A stretch of DNA of 64,000 bases from Bin87 sp965204685 (GCA_965204685.1 OZ242004.1:1488001-1552000), one strand, 5' to 3'; counted from the first letter of the stretch, positions 17,590-26,777 are shown. The notes: a model not told the origin generated them from the letters alone. A program made the numbers and translations.

Positions 17590-18477
17590 GTGATCACCAT
17601 CGCCGACCACCAGATTGTCCATCATCACCCTGCGCCGCTCCCTGAACTCGCCGCCGCCGACCGGGGCGTGGCCGATTCCCTGGAAGCCGTCCTCTCCGAC
17701 AACACCCGCCGCACCTACGCTGCCCAGTGGAGCATGTTCGACGGCTGGTCCGCCGAGGTGGGACTCCGGTCCCTGCCGGCGGAGCCCCTCACCGTGGCCC
17801 GCTACCTGGCCGCCCGAGCCAATGCCGGCGCATCCGTCGCCACCCTGAGCCTGGCCGCCTCCGCCATCTCGAAAGCCCATGAGTGGGCGAAGCATGAATC
17901 GCCCTGCCGGGACCCGGGAGTGCGCGCCTCTCTGAAAGGATGGGGCCGGCGGCTCGCCAAACCCCAGCGCCAGTCCGGCGCCCTCACCGCCGACGTCCTG
18001 GTCGTGATCCGCCTCACCGCCGTCCAGCCCCGCAAACGCGGCCGCGGCGTCGAAACCGACGAGCAGGTCGAGGAGCGGGCCAGGTTTGACGTGGCGCTGG
18101 TGGCGGCGCTCTCCGACGCGGGATTACGCCGGTCCGAGGCTTCGTCTCTGACCTGGGGCGACATGCAGCGCTGGGACGACGGCTCCGGCCGCATCACCGT
18201 GGTCCGCTCCAAGACCGACGCCGAGGCCCAGGGCGCGGTGGTGGCCATCACGCCCGCCGCCATGCAGGCGCTTTCCGCCATCCGGCCGGCGGGGGCTTCA
18301 GGTGATGAGAAGGTCTTCGGGCTGTCGGAGTCCCAGATCTCCCGGCGGGTGAAGGCCATCGCCAAAGCCGCGGGGTTGGCCGACTGGGAGTTCTTCAACG
18401 GCCACAGCGGGCGCGTCGGCATGGTCGGCCGCTACACCCGAGGGGAGTCCGCCGGGTCGGCACTGCGGTATCTTTAA
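17590..18477 (+). CDS. Tyrosine recombinase copy 1, internally deleted
   Basis: A site-specific recombinase of the phage integrase family, 295 residues from a GTG start at 17590 that aligns with the ATG of copy 2 (GGAGACCCGCCC precedes both). The N-terminal SAM-like domain (SDNTRRTYAAQWSMFDGW) and box I (AGLRRSEASSLTWGD) are present, as is HSGR. Then SGRVGM jumps directly to VGRYTRGE. Relative to copy 2, 26 residues including the GRW segment are lost, a deletion between two GGCATGG repeats. The nucleophile Tyr remains, but the domain core is damaged, so it is probably inactive. Frame is intact. Confidence 0.85.
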   Translation: MITIADHQIVHHHPAPLPELAAADRGVADSLEAVLSDNTRRTYAAQWSMFDGWSAEVGLRSLPAEPLTVARYLAARANAGASVATLSLAASAISKAHEWAKHESPCRDPGVRASLKGWGRRLAKPQRQSGALTADVLVVIRLTAVQPRKRGRGVETDEQVEERARFDVALVAALSDAGLRRSEASSLTWGDMQRWDDGSGRITVVRSKTDAEAQGAVVAITPAAMQALSAIRPAGASGDEKVFGLSESQISRRVKAIAKAAGLADWEFFNGHSGRVGMVGRYTRGESAGSALRYL

Positions 18478-18527
18478 CAACAGGCAGTTCTACAAATCTC
18501 GCTCACAACGGAGCGCACCACATTGAT

Positions 18528-18944
18528 ATGGAATTTACGGTTGCCGACTTGGCCCTCGCGACAAATAAAAGCGAATCGTATATCCGCCGAAGAATCAGCC
18601 AAAGCGATCTTGTGGCCCGTCGGGAAGGACGGCGGCTGTACGTTGCGCAGGATGAAGCCGCGCGTTGGGCGCGTGAGAATAGCTTGACGTTTGTCCCAAC
18701 AATTCCCAACTCGGCACAAACCGAAGACGTCCGGGACAGGGCCGCCCGCGTCACGGTACTCGTGTGGCAGGGGGAGCCCGAGACGCCCCGGGTGCTTCTC
18801 ACCCACCTGATGCGGCTGCGGCGCAAGCTGGGCGAGGACGGCGACAACCCCAGGTACATCTCGCTGAGCCGCGCGTGGGCTATCTCATGGAACGGCCCGA
18901 TGCCCGGACATAGGACCAGGGGTGACGGCCTATGGCCCGGTTAG
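18528..18944 (+). CDS. Helix-turn-helix protein, possibly truncated
   Basis: A 138-residue protein. Residues 1-52 (FTVADLALATNKSESYIRRRISQSDLVARREGRRLYV) look like an excisionase/MerR-type helix-turn-helix. A less certain segment follows (ARVTVLVWQGEPETPRVLLTHLMRLRRKLGED). The C-terminal 20 residues (GPMPGHRTRGDGLWPG) look like readout into unrelated DNA, so the original gene may have been longer. It starts 50 bases after the deleted recombinase on the same strand, a position where excisionases are often found. No strong ribosome site is seen. Confidence 0.5.
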   Translation: MEFTVADLALATNKSESYIRRRISQSDLVARREGRRLYVAQDEAARWARENSLTFVPTIPNSAQTEDVRDRAARVTVLVWQGEPETPRVLLTHLMRLRRKLGEDGDNPRYISLSRAWAISWNGPMPGHRTRGDGLWPG

Positions 18945-19021
18945 AATGTTGACCGGCGCATAGCAAGTTGCCAAACTAGTTGGGGCGCCCAGGGTGGCGG
19001 ATTCCAGGCCAGAGGTAATCC

Positions 19022-19810
19022 ATGCAATTCACCGACTACGAACCCGAGATTCCGGCCGACCCGATCGAACGCGTACTTCAACTGCGGTCCATTATGATAG
19101 ACCGCGTTACCTACTTTCGGGGAGGGCCTGAATCGGGTGAAATATATCGTGCTCTCCGCGAATCCCTGATGCGTGACGACGCCATACGGGCTCGTCTCCC
19201 CCAGGCGGTCCGGGTTTGTCGCATACTTGGAGAGCTTTGGGACTTTATCCAACCCAACTTCCCAACTTACGCCAGCCGACGGACCTATTTCCGGGAGGAA
19301 TTCGACCCGCTGCTGACATACCTCGAGAACGTTGCCAACAACCCTGCCAGCGATATGTTGGATGGGCCATTCGACGATTTCAGCGTATCCGGCGTGAGAA
19401 ATCTTTGGAACAAAGCAAGTGAAAGAATAGACCAGGACCCGGAGGGAGCCATCACCGCGGCACGCAGCTTGATTGAATCAGTCTGCAAGCACATTTTGGA
19501 CGATGCCGGCGAACAGTACAGCGACTTGGGCAACCTTTACCGGCAAGCTTCTCGATTACTGGAACTCGCACCAGACCAGCAGTCTGAACAGTCGTTTCGG
19601 CAATTGTTAGGCGGGTGCAACTCCATCGTCGGCAGCATAAACGAGATACGGAACCGTTTAGGAGATGCCCACGGAAGGAGTGGCGCGGATGCTCTCCCCA
19701 TGCCACGGCATGCGGAATTGGTCGTAAACGTCGCCGGGAGCTTGGCGATTTTCGTCATGCGTACCAAGGTCGAGCAAGGACCGGCTGGGAATCTAAACGC
19801 GGCATACTGA
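19022..19810 (+). CDS. Abortive-infection protein with Abi_C domain
   Basis: A 262-residue protein. The C-terminal half fits the Abi_C pattern well: LWNKASERIDQDPEGAITAAR, LIESVCKHILDDAGEQY, then LGGCNSIVGSINEIRNRLGDAHG with PRHAELVVN. The N-terminal half is helical and not recognised. GAGGT lies six bases before the ATG. Abi_C proteins are HEPN-related and are thought to act as RNases or as regulators in abortive infection. The next gene, 83 bases on in the same direction, encodes a HEPN/Toprim protein, so the two likely form one defence unit. Codon use is less GC-biased than in neighbouring recombinase genes. Confidence 0.8.
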   Translation: MQFTDYEPEIPADPIERVLQLRSIMIDRVTYFRGGPESGEIYRALRESLMRDDAIRARLPQAVRVCRILGELWDFIQPNFPTYASRRTYFREEFDPLLTYLENVANNPASDMLDGPFDDFSVSGVRNLWNKASERIDQDPEGAITAARSLIESVCKHILDDAGEQYSDLGNLYRQASRLLELAPDQQSEQSFRQLLGGCNSIVGSINEIRNRLGDAHGRSGADALPMPRHAELVVNVAGSLAIFVMRTKVEQGPAGNLNAAY

Positions 19811-19893
19811 CCTTGCCCTGCACCTGATATCCATCCAGGACTCGCGACCCACTCCCTTTGTTGCATTACAGAAAATGGAGGCACCGGCACCCT

Positions 19894-21264
19894 ATGAGCA
19901 GTTATGGAACATTCAAAATCGGCCACCTCGAGCTAGGGTCGTCGCGCAACTGCGTCGACGCTTCGCTGATGTGGATTTTCCGTCCCGGTGACCGCCAAGT
20001 GGTTTGGGTCGATAACCGCAATCCTGAGCTACTCGGGCAATACATCGACGACAGTTATCTCGACGAATACGATCAAGACAGCCCCTTGGAGGTCGTGATT
20101 TATCGATGTCCGGTGGCGGTGGTCCGGGATCGCTTGGACCTGAAGGGTTTCACTTTCGAGAACGCGAGGTCGGTATTTCAGACGAACTTGGAGGCGGAGA
20201 TCAAACAAACCGAACGGTGGCGCGACATCTACCCGAGCGGTCAGGATAACGAGCTTAAAGAATTGAGATCGCTCACCTTCGACAAATGGGCATTGGGGGT
20301 TAAGCGGATCTTGCATGACGGACTGACATCCGATTCCAGCGGAGACCTTGACCCACAAGATCCTTTATTCCCCCTGTTGCAGCGCATGCTGCGTTCCGAT
20401 CTGCTCGATTTTCCCGGCGACCTTCGCGCGGGTAGTGCTGAAACATTGTCGGCGCTGAGGATCATGGTTGAACACGCGCCGCCGGATATGGATGTAGCAT
20501 ACGATCTGACACACCTGGACGTGGGCGGCTGGATTGACGCGGATGCCGGCCCTGACGATATGAAGGACAACCTTCTGTATGATGAGGCATGGCTCATCGA
20601 AAGGGTGATTGTGCTGACTGAAGGTGAGTCAGACCGATGGATCCTCGAGCGGTCGCTGGCCCATTTATATCCTCACCTGGCGGACTATTTCAGGTTCTTC
20701 GATCACTCGACCACGAAAGCAGGTGGCGGCGTAGGGCAACTGGCGAACTTGGTCCGTTCATTCGCAGCACTCGACGTCCGCCAGAGGGTGATCGCGGTGT
20801 TTGACAACGATACTGCTGGCAGGGACGCGGTGAATGCTTTGGACCTGGCGAGTTTGCCGGCCAATATTGCAGTTATCCAATATCCCGATTGCGACATGGG
20901 TCAAGATTACCCCACCTTGGGTCCCCAGGGCCGCTCGCACATGAACGTGAATGGTTGCGCCGGTGGAATAGAGCTTTACCTGGGAAGGGACATGCTGGTT
21001 GATCCAACTGGGGAACTTTCTCCAGTACAGTGGACTGGCTACAACCGCAACCTCAAAGCCTATCAGGGTGAGATCCTGGACAAGCGAAAGATAAAGGAAC
21101 GCTTTTTACAGAAGCTCAGCCGTTTCGAGGCCAAACCAGCGGAGATGCAACCAGCGGATTGGGGTGGCATCAGGATAATTCTGGACGCATTGCGTTCCGC
21201 GTTCCACAAAGTTGACCACGATTTGCTGGTTCAGTTGGCAAGCTCCGAACTCGACTCTGACTGA
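19894..21264 (+). CDS. HEPN/Toprim-domain protein
   Basis: A 456-residue protein. The N-terminal part (YGTFKIGHLELGSSRNCVD, then residues to about 160) fits the HEPN/Toprim N-terminal family. A Toprim domain follows, with the catalytic Glu at E243 (VLTEGESDRWIL) and the DxD pair at D304 and D306 (VFDNDTAG). Toprim nucleases of this kind, as in OLD or PARIS-type systems, cut DNA or tRNA. The ATG at 19894 is preferred over an upstream one because it begins the conserved MSSYGTF. Downstream of the Abi_C gene, probably co-transcribed. All metal ligands look intact. Which nucleic acid it cuts is unknown. Confidence 0.8.
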   Translation: MSSYGTFKIGHLELGSSRNCVDASLMWIFRPGDRQVVWVDNRNPELLGQYIDDSYLDEYDQDSPLEVVIYRCPVAVVRDRLDLKGFTFENARSVFQTNLEAEIKQTERWRDIYPSGQDNELKELRSLTFDKWALGVKRILHDGLTSDSSGDLDPQDPLFPLLQRMLRSDLLDFPGDLRAGSAETLSALRIMVEHAPPDMDVAYDLTHLDVGGWIDADAGPDDMKDNLLYDEAWLIERVIVLTEGESDRWILERSLAHLYPHLADYFRFFDHSTTKAGGGVGQLANLVRSFAALDVRQRVIAVFDNDTAGRDAVNALDLASLPANIAVIQYPDCDMGQDYPTLGPQGRSHMNVNGCAGGIELYLGRDMLVDPTGELSPVQWTGYNRNLKAYQGEILDKRKIKERFLQKLSRFEAKPAEMQPADWGGIRIILDALRSAFHKVDHDLLVQLASSELDSD

Positions 21265-21546
21265 TGACCCGATTTGGCACGGTTGTTGAGGCGAACGTTC
21301 GACGACCGCGGCCGGTAGAACCATGGTGGATGCCGCGTTGCCGAGCTGCCCTCGTCCAGACCGGGGAAGTTGGAAATGGTTGGAGCGGGGGTCGGGCGTA
21401 TGCCACAAGCCTCCGGGAGGTTGCCGGAGCCGGCCGATTCAGCCCTCAGGCAACGCCGGGGGTAGGGCCTCTTACGCCGCTATCGCGAATTTCAATGTGA
21501 AGGCTCTCGATTTTTTCAATCTGGTGGAGTGGCAAGGGAATTGAAC

Positions 21547-22476
21547 GTGTTGAACCATCCGGACCAGGCCGTCGTGACCGGCGCCTTCGGTTACACGGGC
21601 CGGTACGTCGCCCGTCGTCTGCTGGCCGATGGCGTTAGGGTCAGGACTTTGACCCGAAACCCCGACCGCGAGGACCCCTTTGCCGGGATGGTGAAAGCGC
21701 ATCCCCTGGACTTCTCCGACCCGGATGGCCTGCGCCGGTCCATGGCAGGGGCCAGCGTGCTCTACAACACCTACTGGATTCGGTTCGCAAGGGGGAATAA
21801 CACCTTCGAGCGGGCGGTGGAGAACTCCCGGACCCTGTTCGAGGCGGCCGCCGATGCCGGCGTCGGGAGGATCGTCCACTTCTCGGTGACCAACGCCTCA
21901 CGTGCATCAAGGCTGCCTTACTACCGGGGCAAGGGACGGGTGGAGGAGATTCTAAAGGGCATGGGTGTGCCACACGCCATCATCCGGCCCACCCTGGTCT
22001 TTGGCGAGGGCGACCTGCTCCTTAACAATCTGGCGTGGGCGCTGCGGCGGTTTCCGGTGTTTCCCGTCTTCGGGAGGGGCGATTACCTGGTGCAGCCCAT
22101 ATTCGCCGAAGACCTGGCGGGTCAGGCCGTGGCGGCCAGTTCCCGGAGTGAAAATAGCATTACCGACGCAGCCGGGCCGGAGCCCCTCGCCTTCGAGGAG
22201 TTGATTCGCCTGCTGGCGGCGGCGATGGGCGTCCGGGCCCGGCTGGTGCATACGCCGCCGTCGGTGGGCTACGCCGGAATCCGGCTGGCAGGCCTGGCGT
22301 TGCGGGATGTGGTGCTCACCCGCGATGAGATCGACGGGCTGATGGCCGGGCTGCTCGTGTCGGAGGCCATGCCGACTGGCACTGGTAAGCTTACCGACTG
22401 GCTCAAAGACCACCCTGCCAGCCTCGGGAGGCGGTACGTATCCGAGTTTCGGCGCAACTTTCCTTTGCACCGGTAA
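21547..22476 (+). CDS. NAD(P)-binding SDR/NmrA-type oxidoreductase
   Basis: About 309 residues. The N-terminal Rossmann motif is VVTGAFGYTGRYVARRLL, followed by VRTLTRNP for cofactor choice and GVGRIVHFSVTNASRAS. It has YYRGKGRVEEIL in place of the classical YxxxK region and PTLVFGEGDLLLNNLAW, as in the extended SDR / NDUFA9-like group. The start is uncertain: GTG at 21547 has AAGGGA upstream, and an ATG at 21529 is also possible. High GC third positions set it apart from the defence genes on both sides; it may be a host gene stranded in the island. Substrate unknown. Confidence 0.8.
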   Translation: MLNHPDQAVVTGAFGYTGRYVARRLLADGVRVRTLTRNPDREDPFAGMVKAHPLDFSDPDGLRRSMAGASVLYNTYWIRFARGNNTFERAVENSRTLFEAAADAGVGRIVHFSVTNASRASRLPYYRGKGRVEEILKGMGVPHAIIRPTLVFGEGDLLLNNLAWALRRFPVFPVFGRGDYLVQPIFAEDLAGQAVAASSRSENSITDAAGPEPLAFEELIRLLAAAMGVRARLVHTPPSVGYAGIRLAGLALRDVVLTRDEIDGLMAGLLVSEAMPTGTGKLTDWLKDHPASLGRRYVSEFRRNFPLHR

Positions 22477-22581
22477 GTGAGTAGCGGCTAGAATGGCCGA
22501 CGGTTTCTCGACGAGGGCGTCTGCTCAGAATTCCAAATGTCCCCACGTTGTTGCTGTTCGCGGAAAATACCGACGTTGTCC

Positions 22582-23561
22582 ATGCTTTCGCTGATCAAAC
22601 CAACTAAGGTTTTCGACGCTCTTTGGGAGTTCGCCGCTGAGCGTCAGCAAGTGTTTTTCAGGAAGCTAGAGGGATATCCCCCCCTTGGACCGAGGACGCC
22701 ATCATAAGGCGCCACAAGTTCACGAATGCTTACCGCGCTTCCGACCGAGTTAGCCAATATCTGATAAGGCACGTCATTTATCGGGGAGACCAAACGCCGG
22801 AAGAAATTTTTTTCCGGACCATCCTTTTCAAGCTGTTCAACAAAATAGAGACCTGGGAGCTGTTGACCTCCCGGTTGGGGTTTCCAACCTTCAAGGAATA
22901 TTCCTTTGCGGGCTATGACGAGATTTACGCCGAGGCGATGGGGGCAGGAACTGCCATTTACTCGGGGGCCTACATCATGCCATCAGGTAGCCGGACCTTT
23001 GGATACCGCGAAAAACATCGTAACCACCTGAAGCTGTTGGAATCTATGATGAAGGACCATCTGGCAGACCAGATCTCCGAGGCGCCAAGCATGGAACGGG
23101 CATTCGACTTGCTCCGGTCATATCCTGGACTGGGAAACTTCCTGAGCTACCAACTGATTACGGACCTCAATTACAGTTCAATGTGTGGTTATTCAGAAAT
23201 GGATTTCACATCTCCCGGTCCTGGCGCCTTGGACGGGATTCACAAGTGCTTCAGCGATTTGGGGGGGCTCAGTGAATCTGACATTATCCGATGGGTCGCT
23301 GACCGACAAGAGAGGGAATTCGAGCGCCGTGGGATAGTCTTCCGCACCCTCTTCGGTAGACCTCTTCAACTGATAGACTGCCAAAACTTGTTCTGCGAAG
23401 TCTCCAAATACTCCAGAATCAGGCATCCGGAGATTAGGGGAACCAACAACCGCACGCGTATTAAGCAGGTTTACCGACCAGCCAACAAACCCATCGCATT
23501 TTGGTACCCGCCCAAATGGGGCATAAACGAACTGGTGCCTCCAGCAAGAACTCTTTTCTGA
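22582..23561 (+). pseudogene. HMUDK_hel / thymine pyrophosphorylase-like gene split at a C7 tract
   Basis: From ATG 22582 the frame reads LIKPTKVFDALWEFAAERQQVFFRKLEGYP and then runs into C7 (22678-22684), after which it stops at TAA. One base over, the frame continues PWTEDAIIRRHKFTNAYRAS, DRVSQYLIRHVIY, FKLFNKIETWELL, SYPGLGNFLSYQLITDLNYS and FRTLFGRPLQLIDCQNLFCE to 23561. The whole matches the helical HMUDK_hel / alpha-glutamyl-putrescinyl thymine pyrophosphorylase family, predicted to act in DNA base hypermodification. A single extra C would restore about 326 residues. Possible causes: mutation, phase variation or a sequencing slip. A 232-residue product from 22863 is also possible. Confidence 0.65.
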
Positions 23562-23672
23562 CCACATTTGCATGGGCAGCTACCAATAGGTCCGTCCCTC
23601 GGTTCCCATCTTGGGCCAATCCTGCCCAAACCGAGGGATCCCTCGCCATTCCGACGAACCGAGGAAGAATTC

Positions 23673-24602
23673 ATGATTTTGAACGGCGACCAAATTCGAG
23701 AGCGTTGCGACGACGCGTCCTCGGCTCCTGAGATCTTCAAGCCTGACACCTGGGTGGATAGCGGTTTCACAGAAGCGTCTTACGTCCTGAGGGTCGCCAC
23801 CGACCAGGTGATGATCGATGGCACATTTTATGAGAAGGGCAATCCCTACCCAGGAACTTTCTTGGAAATCAAGCCCGGCAGGATAGCAGTGCTGTCCACT
23901 ATGGAAGAGCTGATTATGCCCAACGACCTGGTTGGCAAAATCGGCATTCGTATCCGGTACGCCCTCAAGGGGCTCACCGGCCTTATGGGTATACAGGTGG
24001 ACCCGTGCTATGGACACCAAAGGGATGGAGAACGCCTGTACATTCGAGTCGTCAATCTGGGAAACGAGACGATAAGGCTACTCCCCGAAGCCCCCGTTTT
24101 CACCTTTGAAGTTCATCAACTGGCGGAACCAATAGACTGCTCGAGATTTCCCAAGGAGCCTACTTGGGAGGTTCTCAAAGGCGGGCTATCCGACCAGGCT
24201 GACGCGAGTTGGTCATACGCAACCCGTATCAATGACGATTCAGTGGAAAGAGGGCGGCGGCTCGAAGACGCAGCAAACGAGCGCGAGGAACGGCATCAAC
24301 ACCGTTTCGAAGTCGAGATAAGCAGAATCAGGGACTACATTCAACCGGTCATCATGTTCGGCATTTTCTTGGTTGCCGTCACGATACTGGGTGCGTCCAT
24401 CGCCACCATTGTAAGTTTGCGGAACGTCGAAGGCGCTGCCGTCCCACCATGGGTGACCGAATGGGGCTGGGCTCTGTTGATGATAACCTTGGCCGGGGCG
24501 GTCTTGGCCACCAGCGCAGTGGCCGTATTGACCTGCGTACAGCTTGTACTGAGCATCAAGAGCAAACCCAAGGAGGGCAGGGCGAGCCAAGGGACCCGAT
24601 GA
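23673..24602 (+). CDS. dCTP deaminase-fold protein with two C-terminal transmembrane helices
   Basis: A 309-residue protein starting at ATG 23673 after GAGGAAG. Residues 1-150 have the dCTP deaminase/dUTPase trimer pattern: TEASYVLRV, IKPGRIAVLSTMEELIMPNDLVGKIG, YALKGLTGLMGIQVDPCYG and RVVNLGNETIRLL. The usual catalytic Glu region is altered, so it may bind rather than convert nucleotides. Residues 190-235 are a charged coil (RRLEDAANEREERHQHRFEVEISR). Two membrane helices follow, around 240-263 and 275-300. This fusion is unusual: a nucleotide-sensing head on a membrane anchor or pore. It sits 111 bases after the split HMUDK_hel gene and converges on the MazG gene. Confidence 0.7.
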   Translation: MILNGDQIRERCDDASSAPEIFKPDTWVDSGFTEASYVLRVATDQVMIDGTFYEKGNPYPGTFLEIKPGRIAVLSTMEELIMPNDLVGKIGIRIRYALKGLTGLMGIQVDPCYGHQRDGERLYIRVVNLGNETIRLLPEAPVFTFEVHQLAEPIDCSRFPKEPTWEVLKGGLSDQADASWSYATRINDDSVERGRRLEDAANEREERHQHRFEVEISRIRDYIQPVIMFGIFLVAVTILGASIATIVSLRNVEGAAVPPWVTEWGWALLMITLAGAVLATSAVAVLTCVQLVLSIKSKPKEGRASQGTR

Positions 24603-24699
24603 TTGGACTCGCATCTGTTTCGCAGCGTAAACATGACCAAACATGAAACCCGCAGCAGTTGCAGTGTCGGGTCATTCTGGAGGAAACAGCGCTAACCGT

Positions 24700-25584
24700 C
24701 TATCGGGGTGCAAGTGTAATCGTGCCTCGCTCCAGGTCCGCTTCGATTTTTCCTTCTCCTGAATCACGGATTTGCCGCCAAATCTGAAACCCTTCCATGA
24801 TAGCCCTTTCCCAATTCCCCTCGGCACGGCGGCTGACTTCCAAATGGGCCGTCATGTCCTTGATCGTCCGGAGTAGTTCGAAGTTGACTCCCTCTGCCCC
24901 TTCCAGAAAGTTCCGCCTTTCGGCGTAGCTGAATACCATAGCGGCGATACCTTCTTCTATTACGCGGGCCCGGCCGCCGTCCTCAACCTCGTCTACGGCG
25001 GGATTGCTCTTGCGTTTCCGCCGCAACAGTGCTCGCAATATGGGAGACCAACCCAGGACACTGGCATAGGTCAAATGAAAAACGTCGTGGAACCGATAGC
25101 CGTCATCATCGTACCGGTTGTCCCGCAAGTCATCACCAACTTGCTTGCCGTCTATGAACATCTTGACGACCTTCGACCCTCCCTCGTTGATGGTAACCCG
25201 CATCTTCCTGGGCAGGCGTTCCTCGGGCGGATATTCCTCGTCAAACAATGTGCGAGGCGTGGCTTCAGATGCTTTGGCCGGCCACCGGCTATTCGTCTTT
25301 TGTAGGTTGTAACGGCCAATTTCCTCCAGCGAGAGCCCGAACTTTGTCGCAGTATTGGACAGGTACCACAACAGGTCACCCAGTTCTTCCCTCGCCCGGT
25401 CCGGAAACAGAGCGTAGGATTGCCCGTCGCGGAGCCATTTCTTGTACTCTGCCATGAGTTCGCCCAACTCACCTACCATCCCCAGCAAGGGCACCAACAT
25501 CTCTGAAGAGTTGGGGTCCATACCCTCCCCAAGGGGTTGCTGGTCCGTGGATTGCGCCCTCTCTTGGTATTCGTTCAGGTGCAT
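24700..25584 (-). CDS. MazG-type nucleotide pyrophosphohydrolase with MazG_C domain
   Basis: A 294-residue protein. Residues 1-100 form a MazG-like all-alpha NTP pyrophosphatase with metal-binding acids in MVGELGELMAEYKKW and REELGDLLWYLS. The C-terminal part (YRFHDVFHLTYASVLGWSPILRALLRRKRKS, then EEGIAAMVFSYAERR) matches the MazG_C extension found in putative modified-nucleotide systems. GGGAGGT lies just before the ATG. MazG enzymes hydrolyse dNTPs or NTPs to monophosphates. It is the last gene of a minus-strand run TIR, Nmad2, MazG, and converges on the dCTP deaminase-fold gene. Active-site acids look complete. Confidence 0.8.
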   Translation of the reverse strand: MHLNEYQERAQSTDQQPLGEGMDPNSSEMLVPLLGMVGELGELMAEYKKWLRDGQSYALFPDRAREELGDLLWYLSNTATKFGLSLEEIGRYNLQKTNSRWPAKASEATPRTLFDEEYPPEERLPRKMRVTINEGGSKVVKMFIDGKQVGDDLRDNRYDDDGYRFHDVFHLTYASVLGWSPILRALLRRKRKSNPAVDEVEDGGRARVIEEGIAAMVFSYAERRNFLEGAEGVNFELLRTIKDMTAHLEVSRRAEGNWERAIMEGFQIWRQIRDSGEGKIEADLERGTITLAPR

Positions 25585-25691
25585 CTCTGATTACCTCCCA
25601 CAGCGCTGTCCCAATCGGAGTGTCCACCGCCGCCTCTAAAAAAGCTTTGAGGTCGCCTGAAGTGCAGGAGCATCGCGGCAAGGCCTTGGCG

Positions 25692-26288
25692 TCAATTCCA
25701 CCTCAGCGGCTTCCCGAGGTACCCGCCTTCCCCGAAGGAACGCACCCATTCGACAAAAGCCTGTACTTCCTCGTCAGTGAAATTGGACTTGTGCCCCGGA
25801 CCTTTCTTGCAAATGTCAGTCCCGTAGAATTTTGGAATTTCAGGCCCGCCGCCGCCCCGGTAAACGAAATCTTCACCGATCAGTATCCTATCAGTCTGGG
25901 TGTCGTTGTCTATGTTCCTGGAATTGGGTGTTCCGTCATCATGGCAGTGGTGTGAGTCTTCCTGGAGCCACAAGTCAGTATTGGGGTCCCGATGGTAAAT
26001 GTTGTCCCCGAACGCCTGCTTGCGGCTCCCTCGCAGGTTCGGCCGCTTCGCGCGAAACCGAGGGTCCGCCCAATACTGGTCGAAGGGCATCGTTTCGCTT
26101 ACTCGCATCGCGTAGACGATGTGTCCTGTCCGTTTTTTGTAAGCTGACCCGGTTCCGACTATCCAATCTCCCACTTGAGCGACCCTGCGTATGATGGGCT
26201 TGCAGGTTGCCAAGGTACAAAAGCCGTGAAAAGGGTTCGGCGCGAACCCGTAGTCTCTGTCGACTACATAAGAGTGCAATTTAGGCAC
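25692..26288 (-). CDS. Nmad2 (nucleotide modification associated) domain protein
   Basis: A 198-residue protein that fits the Nmad2 family along its length: LHSYVVDRDYGFAPNPFHGFCTLATCKP, VGDWIVGTGSAYKK, MPFDQYWADPRF, FGDNIYHRDP and DRILIGEDFVYRGGGGPEIP. The family was defined from gene neighbourhoods of predicted DNA base modification, and its biochemical role is not established. It starts 12 bases after the end of the TIR gene, so the two are almost certainly co-transcribed; MazG follows after 107 bases. Conserved His, Asp and Cys residues are many, which suggests an enzyme. Confidence 0.78.
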   Translation of the reverse strand: MPKLHSYVVDRDYGFAPNPFHGFCTLATCKPIIRRVAQVGDWIVGTGSAYKKRTGHIVYAMRVSETMPFDQYWADPRFRAKRPNLRGSRKQAFGDNIYHRDPNTDLWLQEDSHHCHDDGTPNSRNIDNDTQTDRILIGEDFVYRGGGGPEIPKFYGTDICKKGPGHKSNFTDEEVQAFVEWVRSFGEGGYLGKPLRWN

Positions 26289-26300
26289 ATGACCCTCCGG

Positions 26301-26777
26301 TTAGCGGCAAGCATAACGCTTGATTGGTCTGTAATCTGTCTGAGTGCCGTCCTTCTTGTTGGATTCATCGGATGCCCCGTTGATGGCATCGATGATTTTT
26401 TCGCCGTTCCATCCCACCAGCGCGTCCCAATAGTCTTCCAGCGCTTCGGGAAGGTCGCAATCGCGGTCTCCCCTGGCCCAAACCCTGACTATGCGCTTGC
26501 CTAGCCGCTGAGCGTATTCGATCTCCCAGTTTACCCAATCGCTGTTCTTGGTTTTTTCAGAGATGTACACGACCAGGCAACCCGCTTGGCGTATGCGCGG
26601 CGCAAGAATCTCTCGCTTGATGTAGTCTTCATTGTGCGCGTTGTTCGGATTGTCTGCGGTAATCGAATAATCGCGCCAGGTCATGCCGTGTTCTCGCACC
26701 AGACGCTTCAGTTCCTGAAGGCCATCATCATCTTCGTGCTTGTGGCTGATAAAGACGTTCCTGATCGGTTCTGCCAT
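26301..26777 (-). CDS. TIR-domain protein (ThsB-like)
   Basis: A 158-residue protein made of one TIR domain. The first strand is RNVFISHKHEDDDG (6-19), and SDWVNWEIEYA (79-89) has the likely catalytic E85. It is related to the TIR proteins that partner ThsA in Thoeris defence, though no ThsA-like gene is visible. ATG at 26777 is used because AGGAG lies eight bases upstream. The C-terminal 25 residues are polar and probably disordered. It leads the TIR-Nmad2-MazG run and lies directly downstream of a decayed TIR-containing module. Confidence 0.8.
   Translation of the reverse strand: MAEPIRNVFISHKHEDDDGLQELKRLVREHGMTWRDYSITADNPNNAHNEDYIKREILAPRIRQAGCLVVYISEKTKNSDWVNWEIEYAQRLGKRIVRVWARGDRDCDLPEALEDYWDALVGWNGEKIIDAINGASDESNKKDGTQTDYRPIKRYACR

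Noticed and set aside
25469..25681. Minus-strand frame with GDLKAFLEAAVDTPIGTALWEVIRDAPE before the MazG gene
   Set aside because: The segment looks protein-like but starts only with TTG, and it overlaps the MazG start. It may be a remnant; not strong enough to call.
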